This document shows, one piece after another, positions 44,172 through 54,839 of a stretch of 64,000 nt of DNA. The notes under the pieces were generated by a model. It did not search any database and had not been told where the DNA came from. It saw nothing but the letters and a program-made list of their open reading frames with translations. The position numbers and the translations under genes are program-made. Within the stretch, counting starts at the first letter, position 1; every line of letters begins with the position of its first letter. The stretch covers positions 310,001 to 374,000 of the forward strand of contig JADJYE010000001.1 in NCBI GenBank assembly GCA_016719945.1, given 5' to 3'. This DNA comes from Polyangiaceae bacterium. GTDB lineage: Bacteria; Myxococcota_A; Polyangia; Polyangiales; Polyangiaceae.

Positions 44172-44240
44172 GTCGGCGGCGGCCCCGCGCCAGCTTCGAA
44201 GGCGGTATCCTCGGCGAGGACGATGGGCGGGGGTACGGCG

Positions 44241-46007
44241 ATGGAACACCTGCAAGAGGCGCTGGCTCACTTGCGGAGCCGCCGCGCCGAGGACGCGCTC
44301 GAGCGACTGCTCGAGGCTTGGCGCGCTCGTCGCGCGCCCGAGATCGCGGAGCTCGTCTCCGCTCTGTCGGCGCGCGTCGCGAAGACCCGTCCCCGCCTCA
44401 CGACGAAGTCCCTGCACGAGGGGCTCACCCAATGGCTGGAGCGCGCGCGGCTGGACGACCCGGCCGACCTCGGGCCGCTGCTCGAGGCCTACGAAGCGGC
44501 GGCCAAGAAGCAGGTCCACACGCGGTATCTGGTCCCGCGCTTGGACGAGATCGTCCGTCGGGGCAACGACCCGCGGGTCGTGCTCCCGCTCGTGCGGACG
44601 CTCGACGTCCTGAGCTCGGTCAGCCATTCGACGCAGGTCGCATACCGCGTCTTCCAGGGCTTGCTCGTCGCGGACGACGCGCGCGCGATCGCGCACCTGT
44701 CCGAGCGGCTCGCGAGCTTTCGCCAGCTGAAGGTCGACGAGAACGCGTATGGAAGCACTGTGCGGACCTACGTCCTCGAGCGGGGGACGGTGGCCCTGGA
44801 GAAGCTCCGCAAGCGCCACCCCGAGGGCGCCCCCGACGCACCCGAGGGGTCGAAGGTCACGCTCGAGGCGATCGCTTCCGAGATCGAGGCCCTGCCGAAA
44901 GACCTGGTGCCGCGCTCGCTCGACACGTCGAAGAAGGGCGTCGAGGAGCTGCTTGCGGAGGTCTTCGAGCACCCCGACGACGACGACCTGCGCCTCGTCC
45001 TGGCCGACGCGCTCCAGCTCCGCCAAGACCCCCGCGGCGAGCTGATCGCGCTCCAGATCGCTCGGCACCGGACGCAGCCCCAGCCGCCTCCTTCGGCGCG
45101 AGAGGTGGCGCTCCTGAGGCGACACCGCAAGGATTGGCTCGGCCCCCTGGTGACCGCGGTCCGACCCGCCGAAGCCGTCTTCGCGCGAGGTTTTCTCGAA
45201 ACGTGCCAGGTGCGCTTCAAGAACGCGCAGCACGCGCGCGCCGACGGAGACCATCGGGAGTGGGCCACGGTGCGATCGGTCAGCTTCGTCAACCACGCCC
45301 GCGTCACGCCGGCGATGCGCGCTTCGCTGCGGTCGGTCATAGGGCTCGGGCACGCGGGCCTGTTGGCGCTGTGCGCCGCCCCGCCCCCGCACCTGAGCCA
45401 GCTGCAGGTCGAGCTCCTGGACGGCGATCCGATCGAGGGCGGCCGGCCGGTCGATCCCTCGTTGGTCGCGCTCGCTGCGACGCCGCTCCCCGAGCTGCGC
45501 TCGCTCCGCTTGAAGCTCCCGTCCCACATCGTCGAAGAGGGGGTGGACGGTCTCCCGCAGCGGCGCGCACGAACGGCCGCTGACTACCAGTGGCTCCCGT
45601 CCGCGCCGTTCGCCGGGACGCTGCGGCACCTCGAGCTGTGCGTAGAGCCCGAGGCGTCGGCGACCTTCGTCGACCTCGCGCTGCGCCTTCCTGCGCTCGA
45701 GAGGCTGATGATGTTCTCTGGCAGCTCGTTCGGGGTCGCGATGGAGCGCCTCGCGGATGGCGTCGCCGTGACCCTGCGCGCCCCTACGGGGAACGTGGGT
45801 CCGTGGCTCGAGAGGTTCTTCGCGGTGCTCGCGGCCCTGGCTGCTGAGCCGAGCGTCGTGGAGCTCCGGCTGGAGGCTCCGAGACCGACCGCGCTTCCAC
45901 CCGAGCTCGCGGCGCGCGTCGTTTCGACCCTCGCGGAGCGACCCGAGCTGCGCGTCTTTGGACCGGATGCGCAGCTGCTCCGGCCCGCGGGCGCCGTCTC
46001 GAGCTGA
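44241..46007 (+). CDS. TIGR02996-domain protein
   Basis: This 588-residue protein carries the short TIGR02996 module (EHPDDDDLRLVLADALQLRQDPRGELIALQ, about residue 255), found in many copies per genome in myxobacteria and planctomycetes. Around it are helical repeats, with Arg/Glu-rich N-terminal helices. The C-terminal half has leucine-rich-repeat-like segments (LPELRSLRLKLPSHI, LRHLELCVEP). There is no signal peptide. ATG 44241 is preferred; ATG 44223 adds six residues. The role is unknown; this domain is usually attached to binding scaffolds. Confidence 0.8.
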   Translation: MEHLQEALAHLRSRRAEDALERLLEAWRARRAPEIAELVSALSARVAKTRPRLTTKSLHEGLTQWLERARLDDPADLGPLLEAYEAAAKKQVHTRYLVPRLDEIVRRGNDPRVVLPLVRTLDVLSSVSHSTQVAYRVFQGLLVADDARAIAHLSERLASFRQLKVDENAYGSTVRTYVLERGTVALEKLRKRHPEGAPDAPEGSKVTLEAIASEIEALPKDLVPRSLDTSKKGVEELLAEVFEHPDDDDLRLVLADALQLRQDPRGELIALQIARHRTQPQPPPSAREVALLRRHRKDWLGPLVTAVRPAEAVFARGFLETCQVRFKNAQHARADGDHREWATVRSVSFVNHARVTPAMRASLRSVIGLGHAGLLALCAAPPPHLSQLQVELLDGDPIEGGRPVDPSLVALAATPLPELRSLRLKLPSHIVEEGVDGLPQRRARTAADYQWLPSAPFAGTLRHLELCVEPEASATFVDLALRLPALERLMMFSGSSFGVAMERLADGVAVTLRAPTGNVGPWLERFFAVLAALAAEPSVVELRLEAPRPTALPPELAARVVSTLAERPELRVFGPDAQLLRPAGAVSS

Positions 46008-46065
46008 CCTCCCGAGGCGACGACGAGCGTGAACGCCGCGTCCCGACCGGTGTAGGGTCCGCGGC

Positions 46066-47611
46066 GTGCGCGCACCTCGCTCGGCTCCGATCCTCCCCGT
46101 TGCTCTGATCTTTTCGCTCGCCGCGCTCTCGAGCGCGTGTGGAGACAGCGGGACGGGGGGCAGCGGCGGGTCGGGCGGTGGCAGCGGGGGCACGAACGAG
46201 GGCGGCGCCGGTGGGGCTCCGACCTCGGGCGGGGGCGGGGCTGGCGGCGCGAGCGAGCCCGGAGGGCTCGAGGCGGACTACTGCGCGCCGCTCGCCGAGC
46301 TGGTCTGCGCGAGGGCGGGGGACTGCGGCTGCGAGGCGATCTTGCCCTCCGGAGACTTCGACGAGGCGCTGTGCGTTGCTGGGTACACCGAACGCTGCCT
46401 CGAGGCGTACGCCCCGCTCGCCGACGCGGTCACCCTGGGCCTGGCCTCGATCGACGCAGGCCGCGCCGCCGAGTGCATCGACCTGCTGACGACGCTGACC
46501 CCTGGCTGCGAGCGCCCGCGGGGCACGGTGACGTTCGGGTTGTGCCCCGCTTGGTTCTCGTCCGACGTCGCGCTCGGCGAGCCGTGCACGTTCCCGCTGT
46601 GCGCGGAGGGCGCGGGGTTCTGCGACGACGGCACCTGCGCGCCGCGCCCGGTCGCCGGTGAGAGCTGCCAGGGCCTCGAGTGTGTGCCCGGCGCGCTGTG
46701 CATCGACGGCGAGTGCGCGCTGCCGAGCGCGAGCGGGGCGGCGTGTCTCGTCGACGACGAGTGTGGCCCCCCGCTCCGCTGCGTGTCGGGCGAGTGCGCT
46801 GCGCTGCTCGACGAGGGCGGCGCGCGATGACGCGTCGGCCTGCGAGCTCGGGCTCGTCTGTGACCAGACCTGCGCTCAAGCGCCGCCCCCGCCGTGTGAC
46901 GGCGACGCCTCGTGCGGCAACCTCTCGCTGTGCGCGAACGTCCCGGTCTGCGCTGGGCGGGTGGGGCTGGGCGAGCCCTGCGCGAGCAGCGAGGCGTGTG
47001 AGGTCGGCCTGGCGTGCGATACGGACGCCACGAGCACCTGCATCGCGCTGCCCGGAGACGGAGCGCCCTGCTTTCAGGGCACCCTGTGCGCGCCGGGCCT
47101 CGCGTGCGCAATGGACTTCGGTGACTGCGCGCCGCTGCCCGGGGACGGAGAGGCGTGCGGCTTCGGTGCGATGGGGCCGACGATGTGCGAGGACGGCCTC
47201 GGCTGCTTGGCCGGTACCTGCGGCGCGCTGCCCGGCGAGGGCGCCGAGTGCACGACCGACAGCCGCTGCGCGGGGGAGCTCGGCTGCGACTTCACCGCCA
47301 ACGGGTCCTTCTGCGTGACGAAGAAGGCGGCCGGCGGGGAGTGCCAGAACGATCTGGTGTGTCAGGACGGCCTGCACTGCGACTTCTCCGTCGGCGTCTG
47401 CGCGGCCGACTACGCCCTAGGCGAGGGCTGCTCCGCAGGCAACGAATGCGGCCCGACGGCGACGTGTATGCCGGGCGACGGCGGCGGCTTCGTGTGCGCG
47501 GCGCTCCCAGGCGTGGGGGAGTCGTGCGCCTTTGAGTGCGACGCCAACTTGGTGTGCGCAGCGCAGCCCGACAACGCCGTCTGCGTGCCGTCGATCTGCC
47601 AGGAGCTGTGA
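46066..47611 (+). pseudogene. Cys-rich Gly-linker lipoprotein, frameshifted as sequenced
   Basis: The product starts with a lipoprotein signal ending in LAALSSACGD, then a Gly/Ser linker of about 50 residues. A Cys-rich surface domain follows, with repeated units such as CSGECAALLDEG, CQNDLVCQDGLHCDFSVGVC and LGEGCSAGNECGPTATC. The frame ends early at 46830. The rest continues in the next frame from 46822, where DDASACELGLVCD fits the repeats. One extra CG in the GCGCGC run at 46820-46826 would join them into about 515 residues. It resembles Dickkopf-like or tandem EGF-like myxobacterial lipoproteins. The function is unknown. Confidence 0.82.
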
Positions 47612-47643
47612 CCTGGGCGAGGGCGCTTCGAGCGCGCGGGCGC

Positions 47644-48588
47644 TCAGCCGGGCTGGATGAGCGTGCCGGCCTCCCCGGCGAGGGCGGCCTCCGCGAACGC
47701 CGGACAGGTGATGGCAGCCCGCCGGCCCGTCCTCTCGGCGAAGCGCGCGGCGGCGTCGATCTTCGGTGCCATGCTGCCCTCGCCGAAGTGCCCCTCGGCG
47801 AGCAGCTCCCGGGCGCGCAGGGGGGTGAGCCGGCGCAGCGCCTCCTGGTCGGGGCGCCGGTAGCGAAGATAAACGTTAGATACGGCTGTCAGTATCAATA
47901 GCGTTTCGGCCCCGATCGCCTCGGCCAGGAGCGCGGCGGTGAGATCTTTGTCGATCACGGCGTCGACGCCCTGGAGTCGCTCGCCGCGCCGAATGACAGG
48001 TACGCCGCCGCCGCCCGCCGCGATGACGATCGCGCCCGCCTCGAGCAGAACACCCACGATATCAGCCTCGATGATCGCGTGTGGCGCGGGGGACGGGACG
48101 ACCCTGCGATAGCCGCGCCCCGAGTCTTCGACGATGGTGAAGCCGCGAGCCCGGAGCTCATCGGCCTGGGAGGCGTCGTAGAAAGGTCCAATGGGCTTGG
48201 TGGGTCGGAGGAAAGCCGGGTCGTTCTCGTCGACTAACACCTGCGTCAGAATCGACGCGACAGGCCGCTGCGCGCCGCGGTCCGAGAGGACGTTACGGAG
48301 GGACTGCGCGAGGACGTAGCCGAGCTCTCCCTCGGACTCGGCGACGCAGACCTCGAGCGGCAGCGCGTACGCCTTGCCGAGCGACTCCTCGACGCGCACG
48401 AGCATGCTGCCGACCTGGGGGCCGTTGCCGTGGACGATCGCGAGCGCGACGTCGGGCTCGAACAGCGGCGCGAGCGTGGCGAGCGCCTCACGGGCGAAGC
48501 GGAACTGGCCGGCCATGGTGAGCTTCTGCCCCTCCTCGACGAAGGCGTTGCCTCCGAGGGCGACCACGACGCGGCGGCGGTTCGTCAT
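47644..48588 (-). CDS. arcC: Carbamate kinase
   Basis: This 314-residue amino-acid-kinase-family enzyme makes ATP from carbamoyl phosphate and ADP. Family motifs are VVVALGGNAF at the start, VHGNGPQVGSMLVR, PTKPIGPFY, VIAAGGGGVPVIRRG, VIDKDLTAALLA and GSMAPKIDAAARF. The arginine deiminase partners arcA and arcB are not in the window, so a role in carbamoyl-phosphate recycling is possible but not shown. It is divergent from the lamin-tail-domain gene. Confidence 0.94.
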   Translation of the reverse strand: MTNRRRVVVALGGNAFVEEGQKLTMAGQFRFAREALATLAPLFEPDVALAIVHGNGPQVGSMLVRVEESLGKAYALPLEVCVAESEGELGYVLAQSLRNVLSDRGAQRPVASILTQVLVDENDPAFLRPTKPIGPFYDASQADELRARGFTIVEDSGRGYRRVVPSPAPHAIIEADIVGVLLEAGAIVIAAGGGGVPVIRRGERLQGVDAVIDKDLTAALLAEAIGAETLLILTAVSNVYLRYRRPDQEALRRLTPLRARELLAEGHFGEGSMAPKIDAAARFAERTGRRAAITCPAFAEAALAGEAGTLIQPG

Positions 48589-48625
48589 CGCCCCGAGGGT
48601 AGGCGATGACCTAACGTTCGTGTCG

Positions 48626-49919
48626 ATGCTACTCCGCTCGGCCCTCGTGATCTCTTTCCTCTGCCTCGCTGTCTCCTGCGGTGACGATACGTCGGCGGGA
48701 GGGGGCGGGAGCGGCGGCTCGGCAGGGGGGCCGGCGGGCGGCGCGAACGCCGGCGGTGCGGGGGCGCAAGGCGGGCAGGGCGGGGAGCCCGGCGCAGGAG
48801 GAGTCGGCGCTCTCGGCGGCGGAGGCCGGGCGTGGGCGGGTTGGCGGCGACGGGCGGGGAGCGGCGGCACCGGCGGGAGCGGCGGCACCGGCGGGAGCGG
48901 CGGGGCGAGCGGGTGGACCGGCGGGGCGGCACCGGCGGGAACGGCGGGGCGGGCGGGAGGGCGGGCCCCGCCGGCGACTGCGGCAACGGGGCGCTCGCCG
49001 CTCGAGGGCGGCGACGACGGGGCGTCGCGCCGGGGGGCTGCGACGCCGGCTGCGCGATCGAAGGGGGGCTACCGGCTGCTGGGGCCCCCAGCGCGGGGGC
49101 GCCGAGTGCAACCTGGTGCCGAGCGTCGCGGGCGATCTCGTCATCACCGAGATCATGAAGGACCCTTCGCCGCTGGCAGACGCAGCCGGCGAGTGGGTCG
49201 AGCTGCACAACCCGACCGCGACCGACCTCGATCTGTTCGGGCTCAGCCTGGAGGACGACGGCGTCGAGGCGCACGTCATCACGGCGCACGTCATCGTCCC
49301 GGCGGGTGGGTACGTCGTGCTCGGGCCCAACGACGACGCGGCGACCAACGGGGGCGTCACGGTCGCCTACGAGACGACCGGCTTCTCGCTCGATGACGTC
49401 GCGGACGTCGTGAGCCTCTTCAATGGGGCGACCTCGATCGATCGGGTGGCCTACGACAGCGGGCCGGCCTTCCCGGATCCTCAGGGCGCGACGCTCAACC
49501 TGGCGCTCCACGCGCTCGACGAGGTCGACAACGATCTCGGCGCGAGCTGGTGCCCCGCGATGTTCGGCTACGGCGGAGCGGGGCAGCTCGGCAGCCCAGG
49601 TGCGCAGAACCACGGCTGCGTCAGCTTCCAACAGGACGCGATGCCGGTCTTCCAAGCCAAGTGCGCGCCCTGTCATATCGACGGCGGCGGCTCGAGCGGC
49701 CTGCGGCTCGACGAATACGCGACCACGCAGATCGCCGCAGGGACGTGCGCCGGGTTGACGCAGGGCGCGTGCACCATCGTGCGGATCCAGAACGGCACGA
49801 TGCCGTTCGGCGCGGGATGTTCCGGAGATCCTGCGCTCGACGCCGGCAACGCGGCCTGCCTCACGGCGGACCAGCAGGCCGTCATCGAGGACTGGATCAC
49901 CGACGGGCAGCTGCCGTAG
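48626..49919 (+). pseudogene. Lamin-tail-domain lipoprotein with CAPCH motif, multiply frameshifted
   Basis: The signal MLLRSALVISFLCLAVSC begins a lipoprotein with a long Gly-rich linker. Between about 48800 and 49130 the coding pattern jumps among all three frames. In them one can read Gly-rich repeats, then DCGNGAL, LEGGDDG and GCDAGCAIEGG, which together look like one DUF4215-type Cys repeat. After 49100 a single clean frame encodes a lamin-tail domain (LVITEIMKDPSPLADAAGEWVELHNP) and a cytochrome-c-like site FQAKCAPCHIDGG. The final frame is intact to 49919. The damage sits in G-runs, so sequence error is likely. Confidence 0.75.
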
Positions 49920-49923
49920 CGGT

Positions 49924-52812
49924 CTACGGCTTTGGCAGCGCCGCGAGGCGCGCCTTCGCCGCGACTCCGGTCTTGGAGGCCGCGACCTTGCCCCAGCGGG
50001 CCACGACGCGCTCGTACGCGGCCCTCGCGCCGGCCACGTCGCCCTTGCCCTCGAGGACGGCGCCGAGGTGATACCAGGCGAGCGTGGCGCCCACGGGATC
50101 GGAGAGCTCGAAGGAGCACTGCCGCGTCGCCCGCTCGAGCGGAGCCCGTGCGGCGTCGAGCTGCCCCGCGAGCGCGAACGTGCGTCCCACGACCATGTCG
50201 ATCGTGGGAAACCGTCCGGACGAGAAGAGCGCAGCGTCGGCTGGCATTTGGGACACGGCGGTCTTCGCGCGGGCGGGGGTCACGGCGATCGTGCCGAAGG
50301 CCGTCATCCACTGGAACCACTCCAGCTCGCCGGCTGCCTTGCGGCCCGATCGCTCCCACTTCTGCTTCACGCGCTCGGACCACTGCGCGCGCTGGGCGTC
50401 GAAGTCGGCCTCGGAGAGATCCCCCCCGAACAGGCGGTAGCGGGCGAGCACCAGGCTCCAGTCGCCCGTGGTGGGCTCGGTCCACGCGCCCATCTTGCGC
50501 AGCATCGCGTCGGCGCGAGAGGAGGCCGCGGCGAACCTGCCGAGCTCGCGCTCTACCTCGAGGGCGGCGAGAGTCGGCTCGAGGTGCGAGTCTTGATCGG
50601 GGTGCTTGTCGACCGCCGCGAGCCAGGCGTCGAGCTGCTTCAGCGCGCCCTCCAGATCACCGTCGAGGATCGCCAGCCAGGCGCGGTCCCGGGGCTCGAC
50701 CGTGGAGCGATCTCGCTCGGGGGTGAGCGACCAGCTGCGCTTGAGCGCCTCGAGCACGCCCTCGCGCGCTCCGCCCGTCGCGTGCAGCGCGATGGCGAGC
50801 TGCCGGTGCGCGCGGTGGCTCTTGCCGTCGATCTCGGTGAGCCGCTTCGCTGCGTCGAGCATGGCGGGGCACTGGCCCAACGAGGCGCGTAGGCTCACCA
50901 GCTTGTTGAGGCACTCGAGCGCGTCAGGGACGCTCTTGACGCACCCTTCGTAGGTCGCGAGCTGCCCGTCTCGGTCGCCTCGGCCGGCGAGGGACTCGGC
51001 GCGGAAGACCCAGCTGGCCACGTGCTCGGGGTCGGCCGACAGCCCGGCGTCCGCAGCCGCGAGCGCCTCATCGTAGCGGAACTGTCGCAGCCGCGCGTGC
51101 GCGAGCAGCGCAGAGAGCTCGGCGTCGTGGGGGCGCCCCGCGGCGAGCGCGGCGAGCCGCTGCTCGAACCCAGCGAGGTCCTGCGGGACCGACAGCAGCG
51201 GTCCAGCCGCGTCGAGCAGCGCTCGGTCGTCCTCGCTCAGCGACTGCCCGTGCTGCTTGGCCAGCCCGTAGTACGCGCGGGCGTCGTCCTTGGTGCGCAG
51301 CGCGAGCCAGATCGCGAGCCGCAGGTGCCCCGCGGCGAGGCCACGATCGAGCTCGACGGCCTTGCGCAGGGTCGCCACGGCGGCGTCGGGGGCGCCGCTT
51401 CGCCACGACGCGAGCGACTCCTTGTAGCGCGCGGCGGCGTCGGGGTTCTGCGACACGGGGCCGGACGTCGGGCTCTGGGCGAGGAGCGCGGTCGTCGTCG
51501 CCGCGGAGCTGGAGGCGCCGCCCGCCGTGGCGGGTGGGGTAGCGGCGCCGGGCGGGGGCGGAGCTCGGGTGAGCCACAGGCCCGCCCCGAGCGCGAGCGC
51601 GAGCGCTCCGGCGCCGAGCCAGAGGCCTCGCCTGGCGGGTGGGGAGCGCTCGACCGTCGAGCGCGCGGGGGTGAGCTCCACCGCTCCGCGGGTGGTCGCG
51701 CGCTCGGTGGGCGCCGACGCGAGCTGAGGATCGGTCTCGGCAGGCAAGGGTCCGATGGCGCGGGGTGCCCCGGGGGTGGTTGCCGCGCTGCGCTCCGCGG
51801 CGCCTGCCTCGCGGCTGAGCTGCGCCATGAACTCCCCCGTCGGCAGCGCGCCCAGATCGTCGGGCGCGTCGCGCGCGACCGGCTCCGAAGCGACGGCCGC
51901 CTCGAGCGCGGCCCAGAGCTTCGCCGCGTCGGCGTAGCGCGCGCGCGGCTCCACGCTGAGCGCCTTCGCGAGCACGGCCTCGACCGCGTCGGACGTCGGG
52001 GCGCCCAGGCCGCGCAGGGTGGGTCTGCGCTCTTCGTCGACCGTGGCGCGGAAGACGTCCATCAGCTCGCCGCCTGCGAGCGCGCGCTTGCCGGCGACCA
52101 CCTCGACGAACACCAGGGCCAAAGAGAACACGTCGGACCACGGCCCGCTCGCGCCTCGCCGCTTCTCGAACTGCTCCGGCGCCGCGTAGCCCGGAGTGAA
52201 CATGGGCGGCGCGCCGCTCGTCTGCGCGTCGTCAGCGGTCTCGGCCTCCGAGAGCACCTTCGCGATCCCGAAGTCGAGCAGCTTGACGGTGCGCGCCTCG
52301 CCGCGTCCGGTGAGCATCAGGTTCTCGGGCTTGATGTCGCGGTGGGCGACCATCTCGGCGTGGGCGATCGCGAGCGCGCGGGCGGCGGGCGCGAGCAGCT
52401 CGAGCGCCTCGCGCAGCGAGCGCCCTCCTTCACCGGCGCGCCGGCGATCGCGCAGGTCTTCGGCGAGCGTCCTGCCGTCGATCCACTCGAGCACCAGGTA
52501 CGGGATCTCGAGGCCCGAGCTGGTGGTGTGCGTGCCGACGTCCATCGCCTGCACGATGCCGGTCGAGCGCTGCGAGAGCCTGAGCAAGAGCCGCCCCTCC
52601 TCGCGCAGCTGCCGCACGAGCGCTGCCTTCGCCGCGTGCTTGAAATGAGCGGGGACCTTGAGGCACTTGATGGCGACCGGGGCGTCGAAGCCGGCGTGGG
52701 TGCCCCGATAGACGACGCCGAAGCCGCCCTCACCGACCAGCGATTCGACGCCGTATTTGTCGTGGATCCGCTGCCCGATCAGGCTGAACGGATCCGTCGC
52801 TGACGAGGCCAT
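49924..52812 (-). CDS. Ser/Thr protein kinase with TPR-like C-terminal repeats
   Basis: This 962-residue protein has an N-terminal Hanks-type kinase (about residues 20-280): VGEGGFGVVYRG (P-loop), VAIKCLKV (catalytic Lys), HRDIKPENLML (catalytic loop) and DFGIAKVLSE (DFG), then APEQFEKRRG. A Pro/Ala linker leads to one membrane helix (LWLGAGALALALGAGLWL, about residue 400). The remaining 500 residues are TPR-like helical repeats with AIxAELD-type spacing and one repeated LSADPEHV motif. It resembles the large PKN family of myxobacteria, with the sensor outside the cell. It overlaps no neighbour and is convergent with the lamin-tail gene. Confidence 0.94.
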   Translation of the reverse strand: MASSATDPFSLIGQRIHDKYGVESLVGEGGFGVVYRGTHAGFDAPVAIKCLKVPAHFKHAAKAALVRQLREEGRLLLRLSQRSTGIVQAMDVGTHTTSSGLEIPYLVLEWIDGRTLAEDLRDRRRAGEGGRSLREALELLAPAARALAIAHAEMVAHRDIKPENLMLTGRGEARTVKLLDFGIAKVLSEAETADDAQTSGAPPMFTPGYAAPEQFEKRRGASGPWSDVFSLALVFVEVVAGKRALAGGELMDVFRATVDEERRPTLRGLGAPTSDAVEAVLAKALSVEPRARYADAAKLWAALEAAVASEPVARDAPDDLGALPTGEFMAQLSREAGAAERSAATTPGAPRAIGPLPAETDPQLASAPTERATTRGAVELTPARSTVERSPPARRGLWLGAGALALALGAGLWLTRAPPPPGAATPPATAGGASSSAATTTALLAQSPTSGPVSQNPDAAARYKESLASWRSGAPDAAVATLRKAVELDRGLAAGHLRLAIWLALRTKDDARAYYGLAKQHGQSLSEDDRALLDAAGPLLSVPQDLAGFEQRLAALAAGRPHDAELSALLAHARLRQFRYDEALAAADAGLSADPEHVASWVFRAESLAGRGDRDGQLATYEGCVKSVPDALECLNKLVSLRASLGQCPAMLDAAKRLTEIDGKSHRAHRQLAIALHATGGAREGVLEALKRSWSLTPERDRSTVEPRDRAWLAILDGDLEGALKQLDAWLAAVDKHPDQDSHLEPTLAALEVERELGRFAAASSRADAMLRKMGAWTEPTTGDWSLVLARYRLFGGDLSEADFDAQRAQWSERVKQKWERSGRKAAGELEWFQWMTAFGTIAVTPARAKTAVSQMPADAALFSSGRFPTIDMVVGRTFALAGQLDAARAPLERATRQCSFELSDPVGATLAWYHLGAVLEGKGDVAGARAAYERVVARWGKVAASKTGVAAKARLAALPKP

Positions 52813-52868
52813 CGCGGCGATGGTACACCGCCGCGCACCCGCGAGCGCTCACCGCTAGGAGCGCGACC

Positions 52869-53696
52869 TCACAGCGCGCGGCGCGCGAGCCAAGCGAAGA
52901 CGAGGGCGACGGCGAGCCCGCCGTCCGCTGCACCAGCGACGGCGCAGCCCGAGGCTTCGGGGGCGCCCGCGTCGTCGGAGCCCGTCGACCCGCCGCCTTC
53001 GGAGGGGGGCGTCGCGCTCGGGCACGCGTGGGACGCGCGCCAGCTTGCGAGCTCCGCCTCGAGCAGCGCGAGCGGGTCCTCGACGGGCGGGTCACCGGCG
53101 GCCTCGACGGCGAGCGCGAGCTGCGACCCCGCGGGCGCGCCCACAGGGTCGATGCGCAGGATGGCGCTCTTCGCAGGGGTTCCGTGGGGGGTGCAGCGCG
53201 CGTCGCCGAGGCCGCCCGAGCCCCCGGCCTCCAGCGCTGCGAAGAGGCGCTCCGCGAGATCGCACCCGTCCGCGGTGATGAAGGCCGCCTGGGCCTCGTT
53301 CAGGACCTCGTCACCGGTGAGCCGGTTGCCCTGGATCGCGAAGACGATCCCGTCGACCTCACCCCCGCGGTCGGCGGCGTAAGCGAGCGCCTCGTTGCCC
53401 GTGAGGCGAGCCGCGCCGCCGTCGAGATCGAGCACCGAATATTGCCTCAGCGCGGCATCAGGATCGTAGGCAGGGTCGGTCAGCGAGGCCAGGACCTCGG
53501 CTGGGGAGGCCCCAGCTTCGAGCCACGCGAGCCCGTCATCGCGCGCCCCGTCGAGCAGGTACGACTGCGTCACGATCGCGCCGTACCCGGGCGCTGCCCC
53601 GTAGACCCGCTCGAGGACGTCGAGCGGCACACACGACGCCACGGCGGCGCCGGTCGTCCCGGTGGTCGTGTCGACGGCGAGGATCGAGTAGGTCAC
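52869..53696 (-). CDS. DUF1028 family protein with a MYXO-CTERM-like tail
   Basis: This 275-residue protein starts TYSILAVDTTTGTTGAAVASCVP, the DUF1028 (Ntn-hydrolase-like) start, with GAIVTQSYL and DGLAWLEAGASPAEVL following. Unusually it has an added C-terminal segment: an acidic Gly/Ser linker, then SGCAVAGAADGGLAVALVFAWLARRAL. This has the Cys, membrane helix and final Arg pair of MYXO-CTERM sorting tags, so the protein should be exported and lipid-linked at the surface. No signal peptide is obvious at the N-terminus, which conflicts with this and needs checking. GTG 53696 is the start. Confidence 0.78.
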   Translation of the reverse strand: MTYSILAVDTTTGTTGAAVASCVPLDVLERVYGAAPGYGAIVTQSYLLDGARDDGLAWLEAGASPAEVLASLTDPAYDPDAALRQYSVLDLDGGAARLTGNEALAYAADRGGEVDGIVFAIQGNRLTGDEVLNEAQAAFITADGCDLAERLFAALEAGGSGGLGDARCTPHGTPAKSAILRIDPVGAPAGSQLALAVEAAGDPPVEDPLALLEAELASWRASHACPSATPPSEGGGSTGSDDAGAPEASGCAVAGAADGGLAVALVFAWLARRAL

Positions 53697-53763
53697 TGCT
53701 CTTCCAGCGTACCTCGGCCGGTCAGGGCGCGGCCGCGCCCCGCGTCGGCTCCTGACGCCCACC

Positions 53764-53791
53764 TTGACTCCTCCAGGCCCGCAGGTAAGCT
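53764..53791 (+). promoter_or_regulatory. Probable rpsB promoter
   Basis: TTGACT (53764-53769) and TAAGCT (53786-53791) with a 16-bp spacer resemble a housekeeping promoter upstream of rpsB. They leave a leader of about 175 nt that contains GC-rich hairpins and could carry S2 autoregulation. Confidence 0.45.
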
Positions 53792-53971
53792 GCGCGCCCT
53801 TCTCGGGTCCTCCCTGCGCGTAGCAAGGGGCGGGCCGGCGAAGAACGACAGCAAACTCCACACGCTCGTTCCGACCTCTTCGCGGGGGTCGGCGGGCGGG
53901 CCCCGGTGCCGGCGCGAGAGCGACGGTTGGCCCGCTCGGAGCGGAGGCAACAACCGGAAAATGAGGATGTC

Positions 53972-54796
<825 letters not shown>

Positions 54797-54839
54797 GCTC
54801 CCGCACTTTTGCCGCAACGAACACCAGGAAGAAGAAGTC

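Noticed and set aside
43587..46193. A minus-strand open frame of 868 codons.
   Set aside because: It is antisense to oppF and the TIGR02996 gene, which have clear family motifs.
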